Shown piece after piece: positions 1-8,910 of a stretch of 64,000 bases of DNA. The DNA comes from Thermoclostridium stercorarium subsp. stercorarium DSM 8532 (GTDB lineage Bacteria; Bacillota; Clostridia; DSM-8532), in the NCBI RefSeq assembly GCF_000331995.1, contig NC_020134.1, positions 248,001 through 312,000 on the forward strand, in the 5' to 3' direction. Position 1 is the stretch's first letter. Each line of letters starts with the position of its first letter. A model generated the notes under the pieces. The model saw nothing but the letters and a program-made list of their open reading frames with translations, searched no databases and was not told the origin of the DNA. Both the position numbers and the translations under genes were made by a program.

Positions 1-64
1 TTTAAAATGAAAATGTGGCTTGAGTTTTCAAAAAAACATTTTACATTATCGGGAGGAGATTTAT

Positions 65-1015
65 TTGAACGGAACGTCGTTACAGGTGGCCGGGAAAAAA
101 GGAAGCAAACCGAAGAAAATACTTACCATGATAAAAAAGGATATCTGGCTTTACATTCTGTTAATTCCCGGCGTATTGCACTATATCATATTTAAGTATT
201 TGCCGATGTGGGGTATATTGATTGCCTTTAAGGACTATAACGCGTACCTGGGTTTTTTCGACAGCCCATGGGTTGGTTTCAAGCATTTTAGTGAATTTTT
301 TTCCAATCCTGATTTTAAACGGCTTTTGTCAAATACACTTATTATATCTTTTTATAACCTGATTTTCGGATTTCCTGCTCCGATCATTATGGCTCTGATG
401 CTCAATGAGGTAAGGAAGGAATGGTATAAGAGAACCATTCAGACGCTGGTTTACATACCTCACTTCATTTCGTGGGTTATAATTGCGAGCCTGACATACA
501 CAATATTCAACTCGCAGGGAGTAATTAACAAATATATGATCCAGATGGGGCGCGAAAGTACGATACCATTCCTTACCGACAGTAGATATTTCAGAGCTAT
601 GATAGTAGGGCAGACGATATGGAAAGAGACCGGTTTCGGTACGATAATTTATTTGGCTGCTTTGTCAAATGTTGATCCACAATTGTATGAAGCTGCTATT
701 ATAGACGGCGCAAACAGATTCAGACAGTTATGGCATATTACTTTACCGGCTATCAGAAGCACGGTTGTAACGCTTTTAATATTAAGGCTCGGGCATATCC
801 TGGACAACGGGTTCGACCAGATATTCCTCATGAGCAATTCACTGAACAGAAAAGTATCCGAAGTGTTTGACACTTATGTATATATAATAGGTATTACTAA
901 AGGTGCGTTCAGTTATTCCACCGCCGTGGGTTTGTTTAAAGGAGTTATAGGTATCATACTTATTTATTCGGCAAACTGGCTTGCAAAAAAGGTCGGCGAA
1001 TCGGGAATTCTGTAA
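65..1015 (+). CDS. Sugar ABC transporter permease, LplB type
   Basis: Integral membrane subunit of a carbohydrate ABC importer. The 316-residue protein has about six hydrophobic segments. Near residues 215-235 it carries the cytoplasmic EAA loop (EAAIIDGANRF...LP), which docks the ATPase in binding-protein-dependent importers. I chose the TTG at 65 because GGGAGGAG lies 6 nt upstream at 51-58. An in-frame ATG at 20 would add 15 residues but has no ribosome site. It is followed after 66 nt by its partner permease and then by binding lipoproteins, the usual LplB-YtcP-LplA order for polysaccharide-derived oligosaccharides. No ATPase gene is nearby. The operon may begin before this window. Family assignment is firm; the substrate is unknown. 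Confidence 0.9.
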   Translation: MNGTSLQVAGKKGSKPKKILTMIKKDIWLYILLIPGVLHYIIFKYLPMWGILIAFKDYNAYLGFFDSPWVGFKHFSEFFSNPDFKRLLSNTLIISFYNLIFGFPAPIIMALMLNEVRKEWYKRTIQTLVYIPHFISWVIIASLTYTIFNSQGVINKYMIQMGRESTIPFLTDSRYFRAMIVGQTIWKETGFGTIIYLAALSNVDPQLYEAAIIDGANRFRQLWHITLPAIRSTVVTLLILRLGHILDNGFDQIFLMSNSLNRKVSEVFDTYVYIIGITKGAFSYSTAVGLFKGVIGIILIYSANWLAKKVGESGIL

Positions 1016-1081
1016 AGTATGCATCCAATGACACAGTAAAAAATACGTATAATATAATCTGACGCTGAAAGGTGATCTGAA

Positions 1082-1960
1082 ATGAAATATAAAAAGTCGC
1101 TGCTTTCAAGAATCTTTGACGTTTTTAACTATACATTCCTGGGGCTTTTTGCCTGTACGGCAATACTTCCTTTCCTGTACGTGCTGGCCTGCTCCTTTTC
1201 ATCTGAAAAGGAGATACTTGAAAGACCGTTTTACATCATACCCAGGAATGTTCAACTGGCCGCCTATAAATATATTTTTTCATCCCCTACGCTGCCAAGG
1301 GCTTTCATGATTTCGGTATTTGTCACGATAACGGGTGCCGCCACCGCAATGTTTCTTACTCTTACGCTGGCATATCCGCTGTCAAAAAAATATCTCTTAG
1401 GCAGGAAGGTGCTGCTTTCACTTATTTCGTTTACACTGGTTTTCGGCGGCGGGATGATTCCGACATTCCTGGTTATCAAGGATCTTGGAATGTTAAACAA
1501 ATTTTGGGCATTAATACTGCCGGGTGCGATAAGTACATGGAATTTGCTTGTTGTTAAAAATTTCTTCCAGGAACTTCCTCAGGAGCTGGAAGACTCAGCA
1601 AGAGTCGATGGCTGCAGTTCGCTGGGAACATTCATAAGGATTGTGCTTCCGCTCTCGATGCCGGTTATTGCCACATTCACATTGTTTTATGCGGTAGGAT
1701 ACTGGAATGATTACAGAAGTTCCCTTCTTTATATTACCGACAACAAAAAGTGGCCGCTGCAACTGGTGCTGAGGCAGATTGTTCTTATGGCTGCGGGTAA
1801 TATAGATGGTGCGACTTTTGACGCAGCATACACTCAGCCGCCTCTGGAGGCTTCGAAAAATGCGGTAATTGTTTTTGGTACAGTTCCCATTCTTGTCGTG
1901 TATCCGTTCCTGCAGAAACATTTCGTAAAAGGAATAATGATTGGAGCTATAAAGGGTTAA
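1082..1960 (+). CDS. Sugar ABC transporter permease, YtcP/AraQ type
   Basis: Second membrane subunit of the importer that starts upstream. At 292 residues it has the usual length. It shows six hydrophobic segments and the EAA loop (EDSARVDGCSS...LPLS) around residues 182-202. The C-terminus ends KGIMIGAIKG, the typical ending of this permease group. The start ATG has GAAAGGTG a few bases upstream. It sits between the LplB-type permease and a binding lipoprotein, so the three genes are very likely co-transcribed. It would form a heterodimer with the upstream permease in the cytoplasmic membrane. Substrate not readable from sequence. Confidence 0.9.
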   Translation: MKYKKSLLSRIFDVFNYTFLGLFACTAILPFLYVLACSFSSEKEILERPFYIIPRNVQLAAYKYIFSSPTLPRAFMISVFVTITGAATAMFLTLTLAYPLSKKYLLGRKVLLSLISFTLVFGGGMIPTFLVIKDLGMLNKFWALILPGAISTWNLLVVKNFFQELPQELEDSARVDGCSSLGTFIRIVLPLSMPVIATFTLFYAVGYWNDYRSSLLYITDNKKWPLQLVLRQIVLMAAGNIDGATFDAAYTQPPLEASKNAVIVFGTVPILVVYPFLQKHFVKGIMIGAIKG

Positions 1961-2021
1961 CAGCAGTGCCTAACGCACTGTGAAAAATAATAAATAAAAA
2001 TAAAAGGAGAGGGTTGTAAAG

Positions 2022-3560
2022 ATGAGAAGAAAGATCAGCATTCTTTGTCTGGTATTGGCCGTTATTTTTGCCCTGTCGGCATGTTCCGGCTCAAAAACAA
2101 GCAATTCGAACACCACGCCGACACAGGGGGCACAACAGGGCGATACCAGTCAGCCTACAAAACCGGCGGAAAAGAAAAAAGAAATCGGTATTTTGGCAAT
2201 TACTTTTACCGGAACACCGATTGCCGATAATGAACCTGCCGTGTTAGCACTGGAGGAACTTACAGGTTATGATATTAAACTGGAATTCCTTCTGAACTCC
2301 GCATATGAGGATCAGCTTAATACAAGAATGGCGGCAGGAAATCTTCCCGCGCTGGTGGTAATCACCGGAAAGACTGCAAGCGTAATAAATTACTGCCGTG
2401 CAGGAGCTTTCTGGGATATTACCGATGAATACAAAAAATATCCCAACCTTGCAAAGGCAAACGAAATTGTTATGAATAACATTTCAATTGACGGAAGAAT
2501 TTACGGAATTTACAGGGCAAGGCCTCTGGGAAGAAACGGTATATCCTACAGAAAAGACTGGCTGGAGAATTTAGGACTTGAAGAACCGAAAACTATGGAC
2601 GACCTGTACAATGTTCTTAAGGCATTTACTTACAACGATCCGGACGGAAACAATGTAAATGACACCTACGGTATGACCTGGTGCAAATACTACGGGCCGC
2701 TGGATCAGATTTCTGTAGCTTTGGGCGCGCCGAACAAGTGGAAGGTCGAAGATGACGGAACTTTTGTACCCGATTTCGATACTCCTGAGTATATGGAAGC
2801 CATGAAGTATATGAGAAAACTCTATGAAGAAGGATTAATCAACAGAGACTATGCCGCTTTGGAGACATCCGACTGGACGAAGGACTTCCAGAACGGGAAA
2901 TCGGGTGTTCATATCGACGTTAGCGACCAGGCATGGCGTTTCCAGAAGAAATTCATTGAAATGGGCATGGATGACGACATAGTATGGGTAATGGGAATGC
3001 CTGAAGGACCTTTTGGAAAGAGAATTCTGCCCACATCCGGTCACGCAGGTTTCGTAGCAATAAGCAAAGCTGGAGCTCCTACCGAAGAAGATATGAGGGA
3101 TGCGCTGAATTTCCTCGATCTTTGCAATACCAAGGAAGCTCAGAATATCCTCAACTTTGGTGTTGAAGGCATACACTATGATCTGACCGAGGAAGGATAT
3201 GTAAAGAGAAGACAGTTTGATCAGGATCCGATGGAAGGATTCAATCAGTTTATGACCAATGTGGTTGACGGGCTTCTGCTTATGGAAGAAATGACACCCG
3301 TACAGAAGCGTCGTGAAGAGGTTATCCTTGAAAATATCCCGTACTGCGTTGCAAATCCGGCAGAGCCGCTTACTTCAAGTACGTATGCCAATAAAGGTGC
3401 TCAGCTGGATCAGATGATTACCGACGCAAGGAACCAGTTCATTGCCGGACAGCTTGATGAAGCCGGATTCAAGGCTGTTGTTCAGGAATGGTACGCTCAG
3501 GGCGGTAAGCAGATTTGCGAGGAATATGCTGAGGCGTACAGAGCGGCTCACGGAAATTAA
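2022..3560 (+). CDS. Extracellular sugar-binding lipoprotein, LplA/LipO type
   Basis: Substrate-binding component of the ABC importer, anchored outside the membrane by a lipid. The protein has 512 residues. Residues 1-21 are a lipoprotein signal peptide ending in the lipobox LSAC, with Cys21 the predicted acylation site, followed by a Ser/Thr/Gln-rich linker. A Ca-binding-like DxDGNxxxDTYG loop near residue 210 is common in LplA-type proteins. AGGAGAGGG lies just upstream of the ATG. It is third in the operon after two permeases, and a strong terminator follows at 3588. It is a length-matched paralogue of the next binding protein. Family firm, ligand unknown. Confidence 0.9.
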   Translation: MRRKISILCLVLAVIFALSACSGSKTSNSNTTPTQGAQQGDTSQPTKPAEKKKEIGILAITFTGTPIADNEPAVLALEELTGYDIKLEFLLNSAYEDQLNTRMAAGNLPALVVITGKTASVINYCRAGAFWDITDEYKKYPNLAKANEIVMNNISIDGRIYGIYRARPLGRNGISYRKDWLENLGLEEPKTMDDLYNVLKAFTYNDPDGNNVNDTYGMTWCKYYGPLDQISVALGAPNKWKVEDDGTFVPDFDTPEYMEAMKYMRKLYEEGLINRDYAALETSDWTKDFQNGKSGVHIDVSDQAWRFQKKFIEMGMDDDIVWVMGMPEGPFGKRILPTSGHAGFVAISKAGAPTEEDMRDALNFLDLCNTKEAQNILNFGVEGIHYDLTEEGYVKRRQFDQDPMEGFNQFMTNVVDGLLLMEEMTPVQKRREEVILENIPYCVANPAEPLTSSTYANKGAQLDQMITDARNQFIAGQLDEAGFKAVVQEWYAQGGKQICEEYAEAYRAAHGN

Positions 3561-3587
3561 AAAGTTAATCTGCAGGATTAAATATGG

Positions 3588-3627
3588 AATGCTTTGGCAG
3601 CAGCCTAAACGCTGCCAAAGCATTTTT
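3588..3627 (+). terminator. Intrinsic terminator after the first binding-protein gene
   Basis: A perfect 14-bp stem (AATGCTTTGGCAGC, 3588-3601, against 3611-3624) with a 9-nt loop is followed by T-rich sequence. It closes the permease-permease-lipoprotein operon and separates it from the second binding-protein gene. Confidence 0.9.
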
Positions 3628-3676
3628 CATCCCTCCTGAAATTTTGCCGATGGCATGTATTTTAACCGGACCGGGA

Positions 3677-3705
3677 TTGTTTTTTGGATGTAAGGGCTAT
3701 ATAAT
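3677..3705 (+). promoter_or_regulatory. Sigma-A-type promoter for the second binding protein
   Basis: TTGTTT at 3677-3682 and TATAAT at 3700-3705 are separated by 17 bp. It lies after the terminator at 3588 and about 125 nt before the ATG at 3830, so this lipoprotein gene appears to be transcribed on its own with a moderately long leader. Confidence 0.6.
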
Positions 3706-3829
3706 AATTATTAGTACATATAATATTAACAGGTTTTGCTTTTTCTGTTTTGTCCCGGTCACCTGAGAAAAACGGAAAGAGTTGGTTTTCCTAAAAGCAC
3801 AATGGAAAGTGTTTTTCCAAGGGGGTTTT

Positions 3830-5368
3830 ATGTCGGTTTTCAGGAATAAAAGGACTGTATTATTTATTGTTTTCGTGGTTTTGCTGGCCATTTCTTTGCC
3901 AGGATGCAGGGAAGCAAATATATACGATAATAACGGTAATATGAGCGGGGAAAGTGAAAAAAAGCCTGTGGAGATGAAAATTGTCTTAGGCTATGCTGAG
4001 GAAATGCCATCAAAAGACAATCCTGTGATCCAGGAATTAAACAGGCTTGCCAATGCCAATATAATCGTGGAATGGACACCGATGGTTTCATATAATGATA
4101 AATTCAATGTTCTGATGGCTTCAAATAACATGCCTGATGTGGTACTTGTGCCCGATGTAAAGAATACAACCTTTTTATATGCCGTAAACGCAGGCATGTT
4201 CTGGGAACTTACTGATCGTATTCAAAACTTTTCCGAACTCAGGGAAATAAATCCGATATTGCTGAAAAACGCGTCGGTAAACGGAAAACTCTACATGCTT
4301 CCAAGAGAAAGGGAACTGAAGAGAAAAATGGTGGTTTACAGAGCCGATTGGGCTAAAGAGGCTGGCCTTGGACCACCCGATACAATAGAGGGTATTTATA
4401 ACATGGCAAAAGCCTTTGCGAAAGGTGATTTTGACGGAAACTCGGAAATAGATACAATCGGTTTTGCACTGGGGACAGTGAATAATGAAATTGACTGTTT
4501 TGATGCCCTTGTTGTGGCTTTCGGCGGGTTTAACAGATGGGGAATAAAGGACAATAAAATTGTCCCGTCCTTTATGACCGAGGAATACCTTGAAACCATG
4601 AAATGGCTGAGAAAAATGTACCGGGAGAATCTTATCAACCGGGATTTTGCAATAACGAAGACCACACAGATTGTTCCCGATCTGGTTGACAAGGAAAAGA
4701 CAGGGCTGTGGCTTGCTTACAGGCTGCCCACTCTTTCGGATCCGGTTTTAAAAGCGAAACAGGAACAGGATCCGTCAGTAAAAAGGGAGGATGTTTACGG
4801 ATACGCGTTTCTGAAAGATGCCACCGGAAATGAAAGAATAGCTGCAGAAACGGGTATTTCAGGAGGCTTTGCCTTTCCAAAGAAATCGGTAAAAACCGAG
4901 GAACGTCTGAATGAACTACTGGGCGTGTTTAACGTTATTCAGAGCAGGGAGGGCCAGATACTGATAAATAACGGCATAGAAGGTGTGCATTTTGAACTGG
5001 TGGAAGGCAAGTATGCAAAAGCAATTGATCCTGAAGTTTTCAACCGTGAGGTAAGCCCCATCGGCCAGTTGGGCACAGGAGGCACAAAAGCGTATATTAT
5101 AGCTGACGATGAAATTTCAATAAGACTTAACATGGACAGACGGACATATAACAATATGGTTTTTGATGTAACCGCAACGTTGTTTTCCAGTTCGTACAGT
5201 TCGAATTATACAACATTGCAGAAAATCATAAGCGACGCTCAGTTTAAGTTTATAATGGGCGAGATAGACGAAGACGAGTGGAACAAAGCCATAGAAGAAT
5301 GGCTGAAGGCCGGCGGCGAAGCGGCGATAGATGAATTCACAAACGCCTATTACGGGAAAGTTAATTAA
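3830..5368 (+). CDS. Extracellular sugar-binding lipoprotein, LplA/LipO type (second paralogue)
   Basis: Second solute-binding lipoprotein of the cluster, again 512 residues. Residues 1-26 form a signal peptide with lipobox LPGC and acylated Cys26. A DFDGNSEIDTIG loop matches the Ca-binding-like loop of the paralogue upstream. I chose ATG 3830 over the longer reading from 3782 because AAGGGGG lies 5 nt before it and the signal peptide then has normal length. It has its own promoter at 3677 and is separated from the permeases by a terminator, so it may feed the same permeases with a different ligand. Its stop codon overlaps the end of the convergent AraC gene inside TTAATTAA (5361-5368). Confidence 0.88.
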   Translation: MSVFRNKRTVLFIVFVVLLAISLPGCREANIYDNNGNMSGESEKKPVEMKIVLGYAEEMPSKDNPVIQELNRLANANIIVEWTPMVSYNDKFNVLMASNNMPDVVLVPDVKNTTFLYAVNAGMFWELTDRIQNFSELREINPILLKNASVNGKLYMLPRERELKRKMVVYRADWAKEAGLGPPDTIEGIYNMAKAFAKGDFDGNSEIDTIGFALGTVNNEIDCFDALVVAFGGFNRWGIKDNKIVPSFMTEEYLETMKWLRKMYRENLINRDFAITKTTQIVPDLVDKEKTGLWLAYRLPTLSDPVLKAKQEQDPSVKREDVYGYAFLKDATGNERIAAETGISGGFAFPKKSVKTEERLNELLGVFNVIQSREGQILINNGIEGVHFELVEGKYAKAIDPEVFNREVSPIGQLGTGGTKAYIIADDEISIRLNMDRRTYNNMVFDVTATLFSSSYSSNYTTLQKIISDAQFKFIMGEIDEDEWNKAIEEWLKAGGEAAIDEFTNAYYGKVN

Positions 5369-6226
5369 CTTCCCTGTACGCTTTTCTGAACTCTGTAGGC
5401 CTTTTCCCCATATACTGTTTAAAAACCTTTCCGAAATTTGTAAGACTCTGAAATCCGGTCTGCTCGGCAATTTCGGAAACGCTTGTATTGTATTACTTTC
5501 GGTAAGAAGCTTTTTTGCCTGCATAATTCTGTTTATGGTAATATATTCATTTATCGTAAAACCGGTGTATTTCTTGAAGGTACGGCAAAGGTGATATTTG
5601 CTTATATAGAACATTTCAGACAAATCGTCAACGCTTATGTTTTCGGAATAATGGGATGATATATAATCGGCAATTTCCTCTATTTTCCGGTTTACCGGAA
5701 CCCTGTTTTCGTCCGGGGGATTTGAACGGTTTTGGATTTCCTTTTTTCTTATGATAAACGTAAATAACTCGATTAGCCTTGCGATTACGAGACCTTTATA
5801 CCCGCTTTTCTGGCGCTGCAGTTCGTATATGACGGAATTAAGTATTTCTTCAATTTTTCTCTGATCCTCGTCTCCGAGATTCAATACTCCCGATTTTTTA
5901 AAAACGCATGTTTGAATGAACTTATTATCAAAGAAAACATTTATTTCTTCAAGAAGTGAAGGCTCAAATTCAAGAAGTATTCTTTCATGTCTCGCATCGT
6001 CGTAATTGCTGGTTCTGTGGAGCTGATTGGAATCAACTATCACCAAGTCTCCTTTTTTTACATAATAATTCCTGCTTCCGATAAAGTAATATCTTTGACC
6101 TGAAAGCAAATAATATATTTCGTAGTAATTATGGAAGTGATTTATGGGCATTGAATAGAACTTATCACGGCGGATTTGTTCTATTCTGAAACCTTTTAAT
6201 TTGCCGTTATAAACAATCTCTTCCAT
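5361..6226 (-). pseudogene. AraC-family regulator broken by a 5-bp tandem duplication
   Basis: Transcriptional regulator with an N-terminal cupin-like sensor region and a C-terminal pair of helix-turn-helix motifs. The start at 6226 (MEEIVYNG) has AGGAG 9 nt upstream. The frame is intact through the first HTH (ISVDDLSEMFYISKYHLCRTF) to LLTESNT, then breaks. On the + strand GTATT is present twice in a row (5485-5489, 5490-5494). Removing one copy restores SNTSVSEIAEQTGF...MGKRPTEFRKAYREVN and a stop at 5361-5363, giving a normal 286-residue protein. Read as it stands, translation leaves the second HTH and runs on to 5117, antisense to the binding protein. It diverges from the sugar importer at 6462, its likely target. 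Sequencing error is possible. Confidence 0.85.
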
Positions 6227-6461
6227 GGAAATGAACTCCTGTAAATCAAAATTTTTATAGCAATATTGTTTGAAAGGATGAATCAACTGAGCAATATCCG
6301 TTGAGATAATTGTATAATATTGCTGTATAATGATCAATACATAATAAAAATTTGTGCAAAATGACAATATTTTTTCATTTGCGTGGAATACTAATCTTAT
6401 GACCCTTCATTCTTGTATTCTGTTATATTTAATAAATCAAATTTTACAGGGGGTAGATATT

Positions 6462-7847
6462 ATGAAAAGGTTTATTGTTTTGTTAATTACTGCAGTGGTT
6501 ATATTGTCTTTAACAGCATGCGGAAGGACGGGACAGCAGACTCCGTCAACAACCGTCACTCCGACTGCACCGCCTCAGACGGGCACAGGCAGCGGAAGTA
6601 AGCCATATGATGTAAAAGCCAACCTGAGGATTATCTGGTGGGGCTCGCAGACGAGGCATGATTATACTCTGGCGGCAATTGATGTTTTTGAGAAAAAATA
6701 TCCTAATATAACCTTGACGGCTGAATTCACCGCGTGGGATTCATATTGGGAGAAACTGGCCGCAATGTCTGCTTCAAAAAATCTTCCTGATATTATACAG
6801 CAGGACTACAAATATATTACAAGCTATACAAACAATAACCTGATTATTGATTTATTCCCGTATGTTGAAAGAGGAGTAATAGATTTAAGCAATTGCCCTG
6901 AAGCCACATGGTCGGGCGGGATTGTTAATGACAAACTTGTTGCAATAAACCTCGGAATGAATACCCATTGCGTAATGATTGACAAAGATATTTTCGACAA
7001 AGCCGGAATACCAATCCCGGAAGATACATGGACAATTAAAGAATATCAGGAGATATGCGACAAACTTGTGGCAATGAAGGATCAACTTGGCATAGACTAT
7101 GCCGATCAGTCCAGCAAAAACGCATTTAATGAACAAATTCAGTTTGCATTCCGTGAAAAGGGGCTGTGGTTCTACAACCAGGACGGTTCGGAATCCTTCG
7201 GCTGGGATAAGGAAACGGGAAAGCAGATTATTGTCGAGTTATTAAAACGTGAGAAGGAAAATATTGAAAAGAAGAGAACTGCACCTTTGGCAGTGCGTGA
7301 AGAGAATGAAGTCAACGGTCCTGAATCGGGGCTCATTGTAAAGGGAAAGGTAGCCATGAATTCGGGTAACTGGTCCAACCAGGCAAAGTCGATTTCCAAT
7401 GCTGCAGGCAAGAAATTCGTGCTTGTCGCACTGCCCAGCGAAACAACTAAAAAGATGCAGTATATGAAACCCTCACAGTTCTTCTCAGTTTCTTCAAACT
7501 CTAAATATCCTGAACAGGCTGCATTCTTTATCAGTGAATTTATTAACAACATCGAAATGAACTATGAGCTGAAGGGTGAACGGGGAGTGCCCATTTCCGA
7601 CAAGGTGCGTGAAGCCCTGGCAGCAACCTTTGAGCCTGATTCAATTGACAAGGCTGTGTTCGATTATGTCGGAAGAATTGCTCCCATTGCCAACGACATA
7701 TGGAAACCTGAACCCAATGCAAATGCAGCTATTATAGTGCTGTATCAGAACATGCTGAAGAACGTTGTGGACGAAGGAATGGATCCCGAACAGGCCTTTG
7801 AAATATTCTACGAACAGGCAATGATTGAATTTGAAATGGCAAAATAA
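6462..7847 (+). CDS. Sugar-binding lipoprotein, MsmE/family 1 type
   Basis: Solute-binding protein of a second carbohydrate importer, 461 residues. The signal peptide at residues 1-20 has lipobox LTAC with Cys20 acylated, then a Thr/Pro/Gly-rich linker. The mature part opens with LRIIWWGSQTRHDYT, typical of the extracellular solute-binding family 1 fold. ATG 6462 has AGGGGG upstream; the longer in-frame reading from 6354 runs through promoter-like AT-rich DNA. It heads an operon with two permeases and an amidohydrolase and diverges from the broken AraC regulator. A strong hairpin follows at 7861, which often protects a binding-protein message. Confidence 0.9.
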   Translation: MKRFIVLLITAVVILSLTACGRTGQQTPSTTVTPTAPPQTGTGSGSKPYDVKANLRIIWWGSQTRHDYTLAAIDVFEKKYPNITLTAEFTAWDSYWEKLAAMSASKNLPDIIQQDYKYITSYTNNNLIIDLFPYVERGVIDLSNCPEATWSGGIVNDKLVAINLGMNTHCVMIDKDIFDKAGIPIPEDTWTIKEYQEICDKLVAMKDQLGIDYADQSSKNAFNEQIQFAFREKGLWFYNQDGSESFGWDKETGKQIIVELLKREKENIEKKRTAPLAVREENEVNGPESGLIVKGKVAMNSGNWSNQAKSISNAAGKKFVLVALPSETTKKMQYMKPSQFFSVSSNSKYPEQAAFFISEFINNIEMNYELKGERGVPISDKVREALAATFEPDSIDKAVFDYVGRIAPIANDIWKPEPNANAAIIVLYQNMLKNVVDEGMDPEQAFEIFYEQAMIEFEMAK

Positions 7848-7860
7848 CCAAGCTAAAAGA

Positions 7861-7903
7861 ACGGTAAAGGAACAGTTGCACAATTGAACTGTTCCTTTAC
7901 CGT
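7861..7903 (+). promoter_or_regulatory. Intergenic stem-loop between binding protein and permease
   Basis: A perfect 17-bp inverted repeat (ACGGTAAAGGAACAGTT, 7861-7877, against 7887-7903) has a 9-nt loop and no following T-run. It sits in the 105 bp between the lipoprotein and permease genes. This placement is typical of message-stabilising or partial attenuation hairpins that keep binding protein in excess over permease. Confidence 0.7.
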
Positions 7904-7952
7904 TAAAGAAGACATTACGGTTTTCCCTGTGAAACATGGAAAGGAGACTTTT

Positions 7953-8894
7953 ATGAAAAATAAAAGTTCCGAAGTGATGGCAAAAAAGGCCAGAAAACGC
8001 TCATTTCGTGACATAATATATCATGAAAATACCGTAGGCTATGTTTTCATTTCTTTGTTTATTGTAGGTTTTTTAGTTTTTACCGTTTACCCGCTGCTGT
8101 CATCCCTTTATTTGTCATTCACGAAATACAGCGGTCTGGGAACACCCGAATGGATAGGGCTTTTGAACTATAAACGGATGTTTACGATGGACCCCAGGTA
8201 TATAAAGTCTTTGAAAGTAACCTTTGTTTACGTATTTATCTATGTCCCCCTGAGGCTGATATTTGCGTTGCTTGTGGCAATGCTGTTCAAGGGCGGTGGC
8301 CGGATTATTGCAGCATACCGCACGATTTATTATTTGCCGTCGGTAATCGGCGGTTCTGTTGCCGTTGCTGTTATCTGGCGCCAGTTATGGGGATATGGCG
8401 GAATTATGAATCAGCTGATGATTAAATTGGGGCTTATGGAGGAACAGTTTTCCTTTATAGCAAGCAAGGATACTGCGCTTATGACAATAATCGTGCTTGC
8501 GGTATGGCAATTTGGTTCTCCGATGCTGGTTTTCCTCGCGGGGCTTAAGGATATTCCCGCCAGCCTGTATGAAGCTGCCACGGTTGACGGAGCCAACAAC
8601 TGGCAGAAATTCTGGAAAATAACTCTCCCGAGCCTGACTCCGATTATTTTCTTCAACCTGGTCAATCAGCTGATATCAGGTTTTATGGCGTTCACACAGG
8701 CTTATATTATTACAAGAGGCGGACCGAACGATGCAACGATGCTGTATGTTGTATACCTGTACGAAAAATCGTTCACAACATTCCAGATGGGATACGGTTC
8801 GGCAATGGCCTGGGTATTGATTGTCATAGTTGCTATTTTGACGGCGATACTGTTTGCTACCCAGGATAAATGGGTTTATTACGAAAACAAATAG
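7953..8894 (+). CDS. Sugar ABC transporter permease, MalF/UgpA type
   Basis: Membrane subunit with 313 residues. A basic N-terminus is followed by six hydrophobic segments, and the EAA loop EAATVDGANNWQKFW...LPSL lies near residues 208-230. The start ATG at 7953 has AAAGGAG 8-9 nt upstream. The alternative at 7884 lies inside the upstream hairpin and is unlikely. The gene is followed after 16 nt by the partner permease, so the two are translated from one message. No ATPase is encoded here. Family certain, substrate unknown. Confidence 0.9.
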   Translation: MKNKSSEVMAKKARKRSFRDIIYHENTVGYVFISLFIVGFLVFTVYPLLSSLYLSFTKYSGLGTPEWIGLLNYKRMFTMDPRYIKSLKVTFVYVFIYVPLRLIFALLVAMLFKGGGRIIAAYRTIYYLPSVIGGSVAVAVIWRQLWGYGGIMNQLMIKLGLMEEQFSFIASKDTALMTIIVLAVWQFGSPMLVFLAGLKDIPASLYEAATVDGANNWQKFWKITLPSLTPIIFFNLVNQLISGFMAFTQAYIITRGGPNDATMLYVVYLYEKSFTTFQMGYGSAMAWVLIVIVAILTAILFATQDKWVYYENK

Positions 8895-8910
8895 AGGACG
8901 AGGGTGGAAT

